Shown piece by piece: positions 37,272 through 48,985 of a DNA stretch of 64,000 nucleotides. A program made the translations under genes and the position numbers. Source of the DNA: Diatrype stigma (Eukaryota > Ascomycota > Sordariomycetes > Xylariales > Diatrypaceae); assembly GCA_022225965.2 (NCBI GenBank), contig JAKJXP020000069.1, positions 1 through 64,000 on the forward strand, read 5' to 3'. The notes under the pieces were generated by a model. That model was not told where the DNA came from. It made no database searches and worked only from the letters and a program-made list of their open reading frames with translations. The stretch's first letter is position 1. Every line of letters starts with the position of its first letter.

Positions 37272-37343
37272 TAGCATTTCCTGGTTTCGATCCAGGGACC
37301 TCCGGGTTATGAGCCCGGCGCGCTTCCGCTGCGCCAAAATGCT
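37272..37343 (-). tRNA. initiator tRNA-Met (CAT)
   Basis: 72 nt cloverleaf without an intron. Acceptor stem AGCATTT pairs fully with AAATGCT, D arm GCGC-AGCGGAAG-GCGC type, anticodon arm CCGGG-CTCATAA-CCCGG with anticodon CAT, T arm CCTGG-ATCGAAA-CCAGG, discriminator A. Initiator identity follows from the A1:T72 pair, the three G:C pairs next to the anticodon loop and the ATCGAAA loop (A54 and A60) in place of TTCGA. These are established features of eukaryotic initiator tRNA. Confidence 0.95.
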
Positions 37344-38375
37344 TGCTTTGGTTTTGATTCGGTGCTTGAATTCTTCGTGTGATATCTATTCCTATATAGG
37401 CACAGCTTTTACCGCCGACGTTTAGCCGGTCCCACTGTATTAGTGCACTATCGCCCCCCTTAATGCGGTCGACCCCCTTAACGCCCCTTCCCCTGATCAT
37501 ATCGACTTTGTACCAATGAGCCAGCCATGCGCACGCATTGTGATCAGGACCACAGCTTGAACTCCTCGTTGTCCTTATATTGAATTATCACGATTGCTAT
37601 TGTTATAATTATCACCACCTATGTTCGTTCGCAGGATACACTGATGTAGACAAGTTGATGCATGGTATTCATGGAGCCTACTTGTGACCACTGACCAGCA
37701 TCGCCATGTCAGAAGCCCCTATGCCAAACGTGACATGCGACTTGCTAGATGGGCTCACGATACCAAGTAGGTGCCGCCCTGTGAATTTCTGGGATCACTG
37801 TGAGTCCAGCGGTTTACAGCAGTGCATTCCGTTGACTATGATCATACTAATTAAGTAATGTGCGCATCACAAGCCACCTACATTGTCACCCTTTCTCTCC
37901 CTTCCCTTTCCCCCCGCTTCCGTTTCCCACCAGCCTTTCACCCTCCCAATCTAATAATTATGTGATACATGCCATGATCGCGGCACAAATGGATTTGCTT
38001 GATGACTCTGCCCACCTTCTGGCCCACCACCTTTGCACAATGGATAAACTTGTTGTCTCTTGAAATATTTCCATTCGGGTCCGGATCCGGTTCTGATGTG
38101 ACCGCGGGCGCTGCCGTTGGGAATTTGTCCTTCCTGAATTGAGCCTCCATTGCTGCTCGCACCGTGCTGTTCGAGATGTTTTGAAAGACAATATAATTAG
38201 CGAAGATCCCCTGGTACTCCTCCCGCCTGGATATACCCGGCAACGATCATTTGGTAAAGCCGCACTACAACAACTTGAGTTAGTGACTCCCCTTTGATGG
38301 TGTCTAAGGACATATGTTCCCAAAATGGCGTGTTTAAGCACACGGCTCTTGTGCCCTATGTAGACCCTTTTAACT
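37344..38375. other. intergenic region
   Basis: The left part includes the tRNA 5' flank. A minus-strand open frame at 37938-38220 (reading YQGIFANYIVFQNIS and onward) looks protein-like and could be extra 3' exons of the next gene, but no splice phase joins it cleanly. Confidence 0.4.
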
Positions 38376-38822
38376 CTAGACAACAAGGAGAGATGTAAGA
38401 ATAAATCTCCGAAGATGCTTACTTGCGGTCCTCCTGGTGCGCTCTGCATCATCATTCAAAAGTTTGGCGTAATGTAGGCTGTGATGACATAGCTTCTTAG
38501 AATCCTAGCTATACTGGAATAGTCGCTCAAGTCTTACTTACACGTACGACCGGTGTCTTAGGGATATAGCACATGACAGAAGAGATACCCCGTTAGCATC
38601 TCTTACTATAAAGCCGAGCCAATCCTGTTGCTTCGGTTCTATACCCAGGAGACCGCACCATGTCTCCTCAGAGCCGGAAGGGAACCCTACGATGCCGCAG
38701 GTGAGTTGGTAGTGTGCAAACCCTGGATCTGAAGAGCTTGTATGAGAGGAGCTTGCATGTGAGGAACTTGCATGCGAATCCTTATGCTTGTGCTTGTGCT
38801 TGTCGCTTTTGTGGCCAGCCAT
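38376..38822 (-). CDS. small hypothetical protein, His/Ser-rich N-terminus
   Basis: Not recognised. Proposed model of 114 aa: exon 1 38822-38607 (GTAAGA donor) and exon 2 38504-38376 (TAG acceptor, phase 0), stop at 38376. The N-terminus is MAGHKSDKHKHKHKD, followed by three HASSS/HTSSS repeats, then a compact segment with Trp, Cys and Gly (EETWCGLLGIEPKQQDWLGF), and in exon 2 a basic helix (DDAERTRRTASKHLRRF). An alternative donor at 38541 (GTAAGT) and further exons down to 37938 are possible. The ATG at 38822 is chosen because the downstream repeats begin right after it. The gene is plausible, but its structure needs transcript data. Confidence 0.35.
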
Positions 38823-40226
38823 GGTTAACGGCTGATGTGTGCTCGTACAAGAGGTGATGGTCAAGGAGGTGGCTCTGCAGTTGAAAGCCATCTATAAACA
38901 ATGGCATACATTTCTCACTTAAATAGATATCCAAAGTGAAGTGCTCAATGGGCGAAAGGTAAGCGAAAAAGGCCATTGTGATTCATACTCCTGACTGCAT
39001 ATTTACCGTGAAATACAAGTCAGAAGCAGGGGACTAGGTGATTCATGTACAGCATATTTCAGATGGAACCACCTAAGGCATTAAATCGAAATGTACCTAT
39101 ACAACTAAGACTATGTTTCCGTACAATTACATATTCATCTGATCTCAATATCGTTCGTAACTATTGCGATATAGAGTGAATATGGTTAACTCTTTATTAC
39201 AGCATGTTGTTGTTTATGCGCCATCACTTCAATATTATAATGCGTTCTTATTGACACCGAGAACGAGATTTGATTTTGTTTCGAAATCCCTTTTGCCCCT
39301 ACCCATTTGGTAACCTTTGTCAATGAGGGAGAATATAATAAAAGAGCGTGTGGAAGGGCTTCGCAGACAAGGTACATGTCCGGCTTGATGTTTGTTAGCC
39401 ATAATCTAGGACATCTGTATAGGCATCCCGGAGTATAAGCGTAGCTACTTTGGGGATAACGAGTTTGTATCAAGCGACTGTTGCACAGAGGCCCGAGTGT
39501 TGTAATTGAATTTCAATAATCCCAACTTTATAATGTCATAGGCTAACCCGAAAGGTTTCAATACAAAGCTTCTGGTTGTAACTCTTCCCATTTCCGTTGA
39601 AAGAGCCTCTTGTCAGCCTATGACTGGTGTTCACAGTATCGTAACTATCCTGAGACATCCATTACCGATGAATTTATCTCTTTTAGCTTGTAGGAGTGGC
39701 CAATATATCTTAGTATAGTGCACAGGGAGCGATACCCTAGTTTCAATCAATAAAAGTGATTGACGGACAAAACTGTCACTGCCAAACCACAGCCATGAAA
39801 TAAACAGATCTACGGAGGGAATTATGTGGGACAATGTTGTTCTTTCATTCATAGTAGCTTAGTCTTGTAGCTATCCTCGAACTCGTGATTAGTTTATTCA
39901 ATTGCCGCATTCAATAGCCAGAAGGATCCCGGTAGCCCATCAAAGACACCTAAGCCTCGACACAAAGAAAGGCCGAAGACGTTTTCGGTTAATGATTCAT
40001 ATTTCGATTCAATATCACAACAGATTCGAATCTGCATCATAACAAGAATATGTCTTGGTCTCTGCCGGCTTCACTAACCCACATATTTGTGTGTCACGCA
40101 TGTAGGACACGTACGATAATCTTCAAACTACTAGAGCTATTCGTACGAAGCACATCCCTAAACCACCGTTTAATTGAAGTACACGATCATTATATAGGAT
40201 AGAGGAACGAATCGAGAAGATCTAAC
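38823..40226. other. intergenic region, AT-rich
   Basis: No supported gene. AT-rich minus-strand frames at 39186-39473 and 39631-39852 have no domain signals. The right end is the promoter of the 888-aa gene. Confidence 0.5.
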
Positions 40227-42893
40227 ATGGCCGACAAGAGTATACAGGAGAAGCAGAGGCGGAGACAGAAGGCTGTCAAGGACCCGGTTTGTGCTTCTAG
40301 GGTAATTAAAAACCCACTATATGGAACAGGATGGAGCGGTAAGCTATCGGCAGAAGAGAAGAACATGGCAACGGGCTTGTTGGATGACGCAGCTGCCATG
40401 TACGCACTACAGATCAACCGGAACCGAGAAGTCGAGCCCCTCAGTCTTCATAATGCTATATTTTGGGAACACCGCCAACTGTCAGACCTGACAATAGTGT
40501 CGACGCCGGCCCTGATCTGGGAGCAGCAGCAGCAATTGAACGAGTTGAAAATCACAACTGGCATCCTCCACACGGTCCCATTTTTCGCCTTGAACAAGGA
40601 GGCGTGGAAAGCCTCGTTACGACAGGTCCTCAAGCAGTCTTCGAACGCATCTTCGGATGTTGAGATCCACCATTTGTTCGCGAATATCAGAGACCGCGAG
40701 TTTACGATCTGGCCTGTCCTTGTCGATGGCTTCTGGATTACCATCATCATGCGGGTGGAGGTGCTGGACCCGCCCGAGTTCGTACGAGGCCCTACGTCGA
40801 GCTTCTACTTCGATCGCAGAGTTGACAAGCTCGCGATCATAGACCCCGTTTATGAAAAGGGCGAAGAGCGCAGGGAACTGGTCTTCAAACGGCTCAGAAA
40901 CTTGCTCCGGCAGGGATGCGTCCTGTTGCCCGAAGAGTCACTGATCAACACATTCAGGGGCGACCAGGTCGAGTCTGGTTGGGAAACTGGGTATATATCA
41001 TATGCGATATCACGCGAATTCCTTCGAAGATTGAAGGTTCTTATATACAGGAGACAGCACGAGGCATCAGGGGAGCCGGACTCTGAAGCCGAGAGGAAGC
41101 TCTTGTGGACTGCTTTCGAAGAGACCCCCTCTATCAACGGATACCGAGAAGCGCTGATGTCAGCCTGCTCTAACTATGTCATAGAGCTATCCGGGTACCG
41201 TATTCGAAGTGCCTTGGAAGTTCCCAGCGCAGCCGCTGGTCACTCGGCTGAAAGCCTCCGGCCAGCTACGGCTGCTGGTGAGTCCAGTGAGACTGTGGAT
41301 GAGAAAATCAATATCGGCGACCAAACACACCGCTTCGTTCTGCGGATGAACTTACCAGAGGGTTATGATGAAAGAGAACCGTCTATTGATTCCCGGCCAG
41401 AAGTTAACTTGAAGGAAGAAGAAGAAACAGACCGAGACCAAAAGGAAGAGGGAAAGGGGGAAGAAACCGACTCGCCATCTTCCTCCGATAATGAGGAGGA
41501 ACGTATAAATATCGATAAGAAGGCCCCCGTCCAGGAAGTGCAGCGAGCTCGGTCAAGTTCACTCGGAGTCCTTCCTTCGTTTGAAGGTGCAGACGATGAC
41601 AAGTCAAGTGAAGTTCCTGAGAATGTATTGCCACAGGGACAAGCTCCCGGATCGCCAGAGCCGCAGAAGGAGCTCCAAACGCCCCCTCCTACATATATTA
41701 GTCCCAGAACCCCCGAACCCCAGACCGAGGCTCAACAGCCTTACTATCAGCCATCTGCCTTCTCAACCGACCCAACTGCTGAATTCGAGAGTAGAGACGA
41801 AGAGGATAGACTAAGGGCCATTGCTGCTGCCGCACAAGGTCTAGCAGATGCTGTTGAGGCGCCTAGCCAACCTCTAGGGGAAGCCATCACGTCAGAAGTC
41901 GTCCCGGTACAACGAGCTAGTACACCCCCAACTCAACAGGAAGTAGATGTACAACGGAGTTATTCAGGACCTACAATAGCTAGCATGCTCATCGAAACAG
42001 AGGGGCCCGAGGGTATTGCCAATCTTCCACAGGCTCCTGCGCAGGCACCCGGATATGATTTTCCAGGAGAAAGCACCACATCGGAGCTCCCAGTCTACCC
42101 AAGCACCCCCGAACCAGGCGAAGACACGGAAACAAGAGCCCCCGAGGCGACCATGGTAGACCGCGCTCAGGGTGACGAGCACACCGTTCCGGATGCCCCA
42201 GAAACACCAGAGGTCCAAGCCCAAGCGGAGACTTTACCTAACGACACTGACGAGATCCCTGCCCAAATTGGCGAAGAGAGCAGTCATACCTCTATGAATA
42301 ATGCCCCCGTGCCAACAGCAGTAGATAACCTGCCCACTTACAGCGTTACTAGCAGTGCCACTGCTGCAGCTGAACCAGCCGCCGCACAATCAGAAGGAGA
42401 AGAAAACAAGGAGGACCAGGAATACGACAGCATATTCGGGAACGGCGAAAGCCCGTCGGCCGAGAGCGACATGTTCATCCCGGAGGAGGACGGACTAGAG
42501 ACACCGGCGGCGGAGCCCACAACGACTGCTACAGAAGAAGCACTTGACAATGAAAACAACGTTGATAGCAATTCCGAGTATGTTCCTGTCGATGCTGAAC
42601 ATGAGGCGCTGCCTCCACCACCACTCGCCCCCGCCCCCGCTTCCTCTCCAACCCCTGCACAGAGTGGCACAGGCAGCGGCAGCAGCAACAACCCCATTCC
42701 CATCCCGGGGCTTTCGGTATCGGCCAATACATTTTCGTGGTCGCCTTTGGGAAAGAGGGACGCTGAGGGTCAAGATGGTGATGATAATGGTGAAGAGACA
42801 GGACAGCCGTCTCCCAAGCGGCAGAGACTAGAGGAGGAGCATGAGGAGGCTCCTAGGTCGGAGCCTACGGCTGATGAAAAACAGGAGATATAG
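40227..42893 (+). CDS. Ulp1-like fold protein with long acidic disordered tail
   Basis: Intronless 888-aa protein. Residues about 45-275 have the pattern of a fungal Ulp1/C48 cysteine-protease-like domain: a helical start (LLDDAAAMYALQINR), an HTVPFF strand-like segment, WPVLVDGFWITIIMRVE where proteases have the His strand, KLAIIDPVYE where the Asp follows, a helix with RLRNLLRQGC, and SGWETGYISYAISREFL where the catalytic Cys (usually WSCG) would be. Here His appears replaced by Phe169 and Cys by Thr254, so the domain is probably inactive. This assignment rests on pattern recognition and is tentative. Residues 330-888 are disordered, rich in E, P, S, T and A, with an NLS-like SPKRQRLEEE near the end. 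A nuclear, SUMO-linked or scaffold role is speculation. Confidence 0.55.
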   Translation: MADKSIQEKQRRRQKAVKDPVCASRVIKNPLYGTGWSGKLSAEEKNMATGLLDDAAAMYALQINRNREVEPLSLHNAIFWEHRQLSDLTIVSTPALIWEQQQQLNELKITTGILHTVPFFALNKEAWKASLRQVLKQSSNASSDVEIHHLFANIRDREFTIWPVLVDGFWITIIMRVEVLDPPEFVRGPTSSFYFDRRVDKLAIIDPVYEKGEERRELVFKRLRNLLRQGCVLLPEESLINTFRGDQVESGWETGYISYAISREFLRRLKVLIYRRQHEASGEPDSEAERKLLWTAFEETPSINGYREALMSACSNYVIELSGYRIRSALEVPSAAAGHSAESLRPATAAGESSETVDEKINIGDQTHRFVLRMNLPEGYDEREPSIDSRPEVNLKEEEETDRDQKEEGKGEETDSPSSSDNEEERINIDKKAPVQEVQRARSSSLGVLPSFEGADDDKSSEVPENVLPQGQAPGSPEPQKELQTPPPTYISPRTPEPQTEAQQPYYQPSAFSTDPTAEFESRDEEDRLRAIAAAAQGLADAVEAPSQPLGEAITSEVVPVQRASTPPTQQEVDVQRSYSGPTIASMLIETEGPEGIANLPQAPAQAPGYDFPGESTTSELPVYPSTPEPGEDTETRAPEATMVDRAQGDEHTVPDAPETPEVQAQAETLPNDTDEIPAQIGEESSHTSMNNAPVPTAVDNLPTYSVTSSATAAAEPAAAQSEGEENKEDQEYDSIFGNGESPSAESDMFIPEEDGLETPAAEPTTTATEEALDNENNVDSNSEYVPVDAEHEALPPPPLAPAPASSPTPAQSGTGSGSSNNPIPIPGLSVSANTFSWSPLGKRDAEGQDGDDNGEETGQPSPKRQRLEEEHEEAPRSEPTADEKQEI

Positions 42894-43600
42894 TGGTATA
42901 AATTGGGTAATCGTTTTAGTAAGGACAGATTCGCTAGTGTGTATTATAGTAGGATGGCGTCCTCAGTTGTAGGGGCTGGGGAAAGGGGCCTCGTTCGGGA
43001 GGGGACCTTGTCTATAGGTAGTTATCGGTTGGCGGGTAAAATTGCTATGGGTACTCCAATCAGCCACCAAAGCAACTTTATGTCTTGTGTCGCCTTCCTG
43101 ATTACCCGCGTTTGATTGTTGAGGCCACCGGTGTAATGCTATAAACTGGCAAGACCTGTAGAACGAACCATGTCCCTGTGAAAGACTAAGACTAGCTACC
43201 TAGGCACATACATTCGGCAATAATAAAATCAGTAGCCTTAGATGGATTTTTCGGCACTGGATCTACAGTTGCCGCAATGTTGAAGCCGGATAGGATAGCT
43301 CGATTTATCTCATTCAGTAAAGCACCCCCTTATCACATAGCACGCCTTATACTAACATCCACCCGCCCTGGTGGATACCAGGGGCAAAGTGGATCCCTAT
43401 AACTTTTACTACTATAGCCGATAAGGAGGGGGAGAGGGGGGTATCAATTAAAGATCGAACTCATGGAATCTATAAGGAAAAGGTTCCTCATAGCCGCAGA
43501 GGTCTCCCAGTGAATATGTGGACCCCTATAACCCCCTGGTACATGATCCCATGACCAGCTGGGGGTTGAGCCTTACTCCCTGATCCACTACCGAGACCTG
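42894..43600. other. intergenic region between converging genes
   Basis: 3' flanks of the Ulp1-like gene and the transporter pseudogene. No gene seen. Confidence 0.6.
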
Positions 43601-45445
43601 CTAGCTCCCCATACTAGCCACCGTCTGGTAACTCTTGAACCTGCGTGCTGACACATTCTCTTTGAACAGCTCGTCTAGATCTGCATATGATCGTCTCGCT
43701 GTTTCTGGCTGATAGTGCCAAAGATAGATTGTGCCGAACACGGATAGCCCACCAAATATGAGTGTGACCTTTGCACCAAGGTTCGCCTGGTCTGGGTTGA
43801 AGAGGAACGGAATGAAAAAAGCCAACATAGTCTGTCAGAGATTGTTAGGAGAATCCTAGCCTGAAGGGTCTGGAATGTCCCGCGGAACGCGGAACTTACA
43901 AAGAATGTGTTTTGTAGAGCTAAAGCCATAGATGCGGTCTTCGCCCGTAGGCGGGCTGTGGCGACTTCTGCCAAGATAGTGTAGGCAGTGGCCCCAATGG
44001 TGGCATTGTAGATGTAGCAGTAAGCGAGCAGCAGGGACACTATTCCCTTTATAGCGCCAGGTGTCGCAGCCACGGCGAGGCCACCAGTTACACAAAGCAA
44101 GACAGTCAAGATAGCCATGCCCCAGATCGTAAGATCCCGGCGACCAACTCGGTCGACCAGGAACAGGATGTTATGTTGCCCAACATAGAAAGAACTTGGA
44201 TAGCTATACCAAGTATGAAGCTTTTCTCTGTCGAGAACCCCGCTAGTTGCTGGTAGTATGTCGAGTATGTAGAAACGAAGTAGATACCGGAGAAAGCCTG
44301 AATCGTCAGGGGCGCGACAGAAATGATGGTGCGGCGCAGGTTGGTTTTACGGAAACACTCGAAATAGCTGGTGCCATCAGCCTCGTCCCGCGCTTTCTGC
44401 AGGTTGTCGAATACGATGGTGATTCGCTTCTTGGTTTCTTCAGGGCTATATCCTAAGCGACACAAGGATCGTTCGGCCTTTGCATCCTTTTCTTGCCCAA
44501 TCAACCACCAGGGACTTTCGGGCATTGCTGGAAGGAGGAGCATGCCGAGGACGGTGACTGCGTACTGGGATGCGAATATTGTGCGGTATGCCCATCGATC
44601 CGTTCTTACTCCCGTTCTGTAGACGATGAGTGAAACGATGAAGGAGCCAACAGCGAAGGCAATAGGCGCAGCCGCGGTCAAGATACCTCTCAGCCGGACG
44701 GGGGCGATCTCGCCGATATACGTCATGCTTATAGCGATGAAGCTACCGTTTGCAAAGGAGGCGATAAACTTGCCAGCAAAGAATATTTCGTTCGTAGTGC
44801 TGAACAATTCGAGCGTGATTCCGGCCACCACCAATACGTATAAAAGAGCGTAAGTCCACTTCCGACCGACTCTATCCGCAATAGCGCCGGCGCATAGCGA
44901 GCCGATGGCAGATCTGCGACCGTTAACCACATCCTATATATATAGTAGCGTGGAAGTGGCTGGGTACCTACGATGCAAGAGGAGCTCCGGTATAAGCTGA
45001 CTGCCATTTCGCAGGGAGGACATAATCACCCTCGTAAGGAGTACCAAAGTCCTTCCTGAACTGCGGGATACCGAGAACGATACTACCAGCTTGGTTGTCG
45101 AAGCTCGTCATGACCATGACCCAAATGGCATAGGTCTAAGGTGTATTAGCGTTCGTCGGCCGTGGGCTTGATGGATGGAGGGAAATAGATCATTACACAT
45201 ACTAAGCAAGTTAGTAACTGTACACATAAATGGAGTAACATGCTTGGGGGATATACAGACCGAAAATGGCATTTGCTGTGTAATCCAAACATGTACGTAC
45301 CACACCAGAGGAACCTCCAAGGCTTGGATTTGATAGCCCCCCAGACAGTCTCTTCAACTCCCCCAGAATCGGCAGCATGGCTAGCTACCTCTACAGGCTC
45401 TCCCCGTGGTTCGAAAACCTTAACATCAGTCTCTGTGTCAGACAT
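43601..45445 (-). pseudogene. MFS sugar transporter with frameshift
   Basis: Sugar-porter family (alpha-glucoside/hexose type) plasma-membrane transporter. Likely exons: 45445-45257 (end uncertain), 45135-44972, 44913-43900 and 43831-43601, with GTAGGT and GTAAGT donors at the inner junctions. Family marks: SKPWRFLWCG, SFDNQAGSIVLGIPQF, DRVGRK after span 2, PESPWWLIGQEKDAKAERSL at the central loop, and PETARRSYADLDELF at the C-terminus. Near 44164 the frame shifts by one base: the sequence reads through TSCSWS, whereas the next frame continues LFLVDRVGRRDLTIWG, the conserved loop after span 8. A single missing base explains it. Either the gene is a young pseudogene or the base is a sequencing error. 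The first intron also lacks a homology-consistent donor; the phase-compatible one adds about 12 residues. Confidence 0.75.
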
Positions 45446-46967
45446 TCCGGGTTGGAGTTCGCTGCAACGTTGAAGACCCTTGAAGTAAAACAGGATTATG
45501 GGAGGTGGGTGGCTTCGGGATTGTAGCATAGAAGATACGACGGGATGAACTGATGGCCTGGGACTTGGAACATGGGCGATATGTATTCCTGTGAAAACTC
45601 CGCAAGTCGGATCTCATTCGTGAGGTGCGTAAAGCATGGCTGTCTCGACATAAACGGCTCATTGCTGTAATGGGCAAGTAAGAGTCGTCACACTGTGGTT
45701 GAAGACGTAGGTCATGCAGCTAGACGGTGTTGAGAAGAAGCCTCGTGGGTCTCAGAACTGCAATCCATTGGTTTCCTGTATGAGTTGAAACAGCAATGAC
45801 GTCCTATATTTGTATGGTTGATATTATGATCGTATCTTGGCATAGCGATATATTGTTCCGTAGTCGCTCATTCGGCAGCATTGTATATGTAGGTGGTCAG
45901 CTAGGCTGTTGAAGCATGGAGTTTCCCAAGACATTCCCTAGCGGTTTGACCCAGTCGGATAAGCTCCAGGTTTCGGGAAACGGCATCGCACGTATCGAGC
46001 CGCGTCGCGCTATACTAGATTGCTACGTCAGAACCTTTCGTGGTGTACAAGTTATAGGGGTGGGCTGTTGGGTTGACATCCAGTTTGAGGTTACACAGGA
46101 CTTAGGGGGCATTTCGACTTGGCTCCGGGCTTAGCTTGTATCTTACCTAGAACGTCATCCCCCGGCCACTTACATATCCTTGGAACCTCGGGCGTGTCAT
46201 TATTAAAGTTCTCATAAAGGGTGGGAAAGGGGGGTGCAGTCACCAGAAACATTCAGGGGTATCGCCAGGGGTGAAGTCCCGCTGCCCCCAATCAACCAAC
46301 ACCCAAGCATGTGCCGGTATGCAGCTACCCGCCCGCGGTAAAGCGCTAATGCAGCCGTGGGTATCCTCGGGTTCGAGTCGGCCCCATTCGATTCAGGGTA
46401 TAAACCTGCCTGCGGTAAGTATGTCTCACGGATCCCACCGGACGTGGTTTTATCTGAACCTAAGTACTAGATCTATCTACTACCACCTAGAGCTGGTAGC
46501 CGACGTTATTCAAAAGAGACGACAGGGGAGTAGCCGCCTTAGAGATAGGACCTTCAGTGGTGGTGGCTAGTCAGCGACGGCGGTAGTGATGATTGGTAGG
46601 CCCGTCGGCAATCTCACGGTAGTTGATAGGCTCGGAAAGATGAAACGGAGTGTAATCTACTAGAGAGAAAGAAACTGAGTAGGGTATCATTTGATAACCC
46701 TTGGGCCCTTTCAATGACCACTGGTGGGTGACGACTTAGTGGTACCTATCGGCGCGGCAGTTCTTGTAGTGTACCAGGGGTCGGGGCACCGACACGAACG
46801 CCATGAAGAACTGAGAATACAATGCCACTCGCTTACTATTGCCTACCCGAGCTTGAATTCGACTTGACGGTCATTTTTATCAAAATTGACATTTCCCTGT
46901 ATAGAAAGGGCCCCTTTCGTACTTTCTCCGCTATCCACACACACATAGATCGTGACATCATAGGCCT
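45446..46967. other. intergenic region
   Basis: Promoter side of the transporter and 3' flank of the GT2 gene. Frames at 45916-46134 and 46271-46570 have no supporting features. Confidence 0.5.
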
Positions 46968-48444
46968 TCAACTCCATTCATTCTGTAAGCACCAATTAGC
47001 TTATTAGATGCTGGATGGGACGCCGGAATGCTGTGAGGGTATACTGGAAATACTTACGTTTGATAAAGTAAGCAACGCATATAACTTAATCATCCCGATG
47101 ACATATAAATAGGGAATTGTAAGCGGCAGAAAGGTTATGCGTTTCCAATCATGAAGAATGTCAGGCAAGTAGCGAAAGAGCCGACTGATGACGATGATGG
47201 TTGACAGGGCCAGTCTCTCGCCACCCCTAGAAGTATTCAGTACAAATATCCAGACCTTTTGCATCATTCGAAGACCGTACCGTTCAATGCATATGACTCC
47301 GGTTGCTTCAAGTATAGGCGCGAACGTCTCTAAGCACCACATCAACTCGTATTGGGCTGTGAACGGATAACGCCTGGGGAAGAAATTAGACAGGATCACA
47401 GTAAGAGGAATTGTGGTATACACACCGCCATATTGTTCTTTCGAAGAACAAGGCATTGATATATGATATCCAATCGCTTCTGCACCATCTCACGAGCTGA
47501 AAAACGTGAAGCCATGTAGGTCTCGGAGTGCACTTTACATGGCAATTGTAGGGACCACCATCCTCAACCAAGCGAACTTCCCATCCTTGCCGACAGAGCC
47601 AGGAACTGAAACACTGGTCATCGCCAGCATGTAGTTTGGATCCCAGGAAGTAGTCGTTGAGCAAGTGGGATAGGAATTGCGGACTCTGCAGCACACGCGC
47701 TCGGTATGCTGCGGTGGTTCCACTGGCACAAAATATGCCCCCGTCGATTAGAACGGAAGTCCTAATGTCGACACAATCACCGAACAGACGAGTTGCCGCC
47801 ATCAGTTCCCAGAAGTTGAACTCTGTCCCTGATGGTTGTAGCTTGACTTCCGGGAACACCGCACCAAGACGATCCGTCTTGGTGAAAGGTTCCAGTAAAG
47901 TTCGTAAAACGGTAGATGACCAGTGGGTATCGTCGTCGGCGATCACTACGATCTCTGTTTTGCAAGCCTGAAAACCTACCGCTAGCTGTTCTCTCTTATT
48001 TGCTTCCTTCGCACAAAGGATCTGAATGCAATAAGAGCCGAGGCTTGAAAGGTCTTTCGAGAGATTATTGAAGCTGCCTGGGTCTGTTACAATAAGAATC
48101 GCATTCGGGCCGTTGACGAGCCAGGATCGGATCGATTTCTTGAGATTGTTACTATCCTTTCCGATGGTAGCACATACAATTGTGACATCGACTCCACTCT
48201 GATAGGTGTTTCCAGGAGGTGTGTTTCGACTCTTGCGAGCTAGTAAGGGGTAAATGTAATAACAAGAAATAGACAGTATGCCAGTCAGGAAACGATAGTA
48301 CCTAAGTACAGCACGGGTTAGTGTAGTCTTGGAAGGACACCAGCCTACACGGCACAGAAAAAATACTACTTAGACGAAAATGACAGGTACTCACAGCAGT
48401 ACTTGAAGAAGATTATGAATTATGAGTACCCCCGTCGAAGCCAT
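46968..48444 (-). CDS. family 2 glycosyltransferase (fungal GT2, hyaluronan-synthase-like)
   Basis: Membrane-bound processive-type glycosyltransferase, 418 aa, in four exons: 48444-48395, 48301-47426, 47373-47058 and 46982-46968. Donors are GTGAGT, GTGTGT and GTAAGT; acceptors are TAG, CAG and CAG; the total is in frame. A first membrane helix (RFLTGILSISCYYIYPLL) is followed by the GT-A domain, which begins VDVTIVCATIGKDS. Catalytic marks are DDD at 139-141, GDDQ at 244-247 and QLVRW at 285-289. C-terminal hydrophobic segments complete the pore-like region. The plan resembles the fungal type-2 glycosyltransferases typified by Zymoseptoria tritici ZtGT2 and Cryptococcus Cps1, linked to extracellular polysaccharide and hyphal growth. 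The last exon is only 15 nt (NEWS, stop) and is chosen because homologues end in a similar short tail. The sugar is unknown. Confidence 0.85.
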
Positions 48445-48838
48445 GGTATTTACAGTCGTACGTTGGTAGGAGAACTATCAATAGGCAGTAGGTTTTGCAC
48501 TCCTTAGTTGAGAGACGGCTGCATCCTGTTCGGATACAAGCGGCGAATTGCTGTGAGGGGGGAAGCGCGGGGAGCGAGTTTGTCAACCTAGCAGAAAACA
48601 AATGAAGAGCTGGGTAGGCAACCAGTTGCCTTAAGTAGGCAGGTTTATGCCTAGGGTTGGAAGACGTCTATAGGAACTACAGCAGCCAATAAACGCCGAA
48701 AATGAGAAAGACTCCCCTGAAAGATACGTAGAACTCAGATAAAGAGCTATGGAGTGATTTAGACAGGGAATGGGCTAATCCAACATGCACACCGCTGATC
48801 AGAACTTCCAAATGGACGAGGAGGTGTGCATTCTGTTG
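48445..48838. other. GT2 promoter region
   Basis: 394 bp between the GT2 start and the repeat-bounded segment. No gene or RNA seen. Confidence 0.5.
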
Positions 48839-48985
48839 GGTGGCTAGTACCTTAGTCATCCTATCCACTCCAGTATATAGGCTAGCTCTCACACTCAGCT
48901 TCACAGCTGGAACCTACATACTTATATATACCGATTTTCACCACTCCTTTTTTCCCCTTTTTTTCAGTGCAGTATCCCTACGTTA
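48839..48985. repeat. direct repeat, left copy
   Basis: 147 bp; the longer copy, with a TTTTTTTTCAGTGCAG insertion near its end relative to the right copy. Confidence 0.85.

Noticed and set aside
37938..38243. Protein-like minus-strand frame
   Set aside because: Could not be joined in phase to the gene at 38376-38822, and no start of its own with support.
43601..48444. Transporter and GT2 as a polysaccharide gene cluster
   Set aside because: Only two genes in the same orientation, one of them broken; no other synthesis or export genes are nearby.
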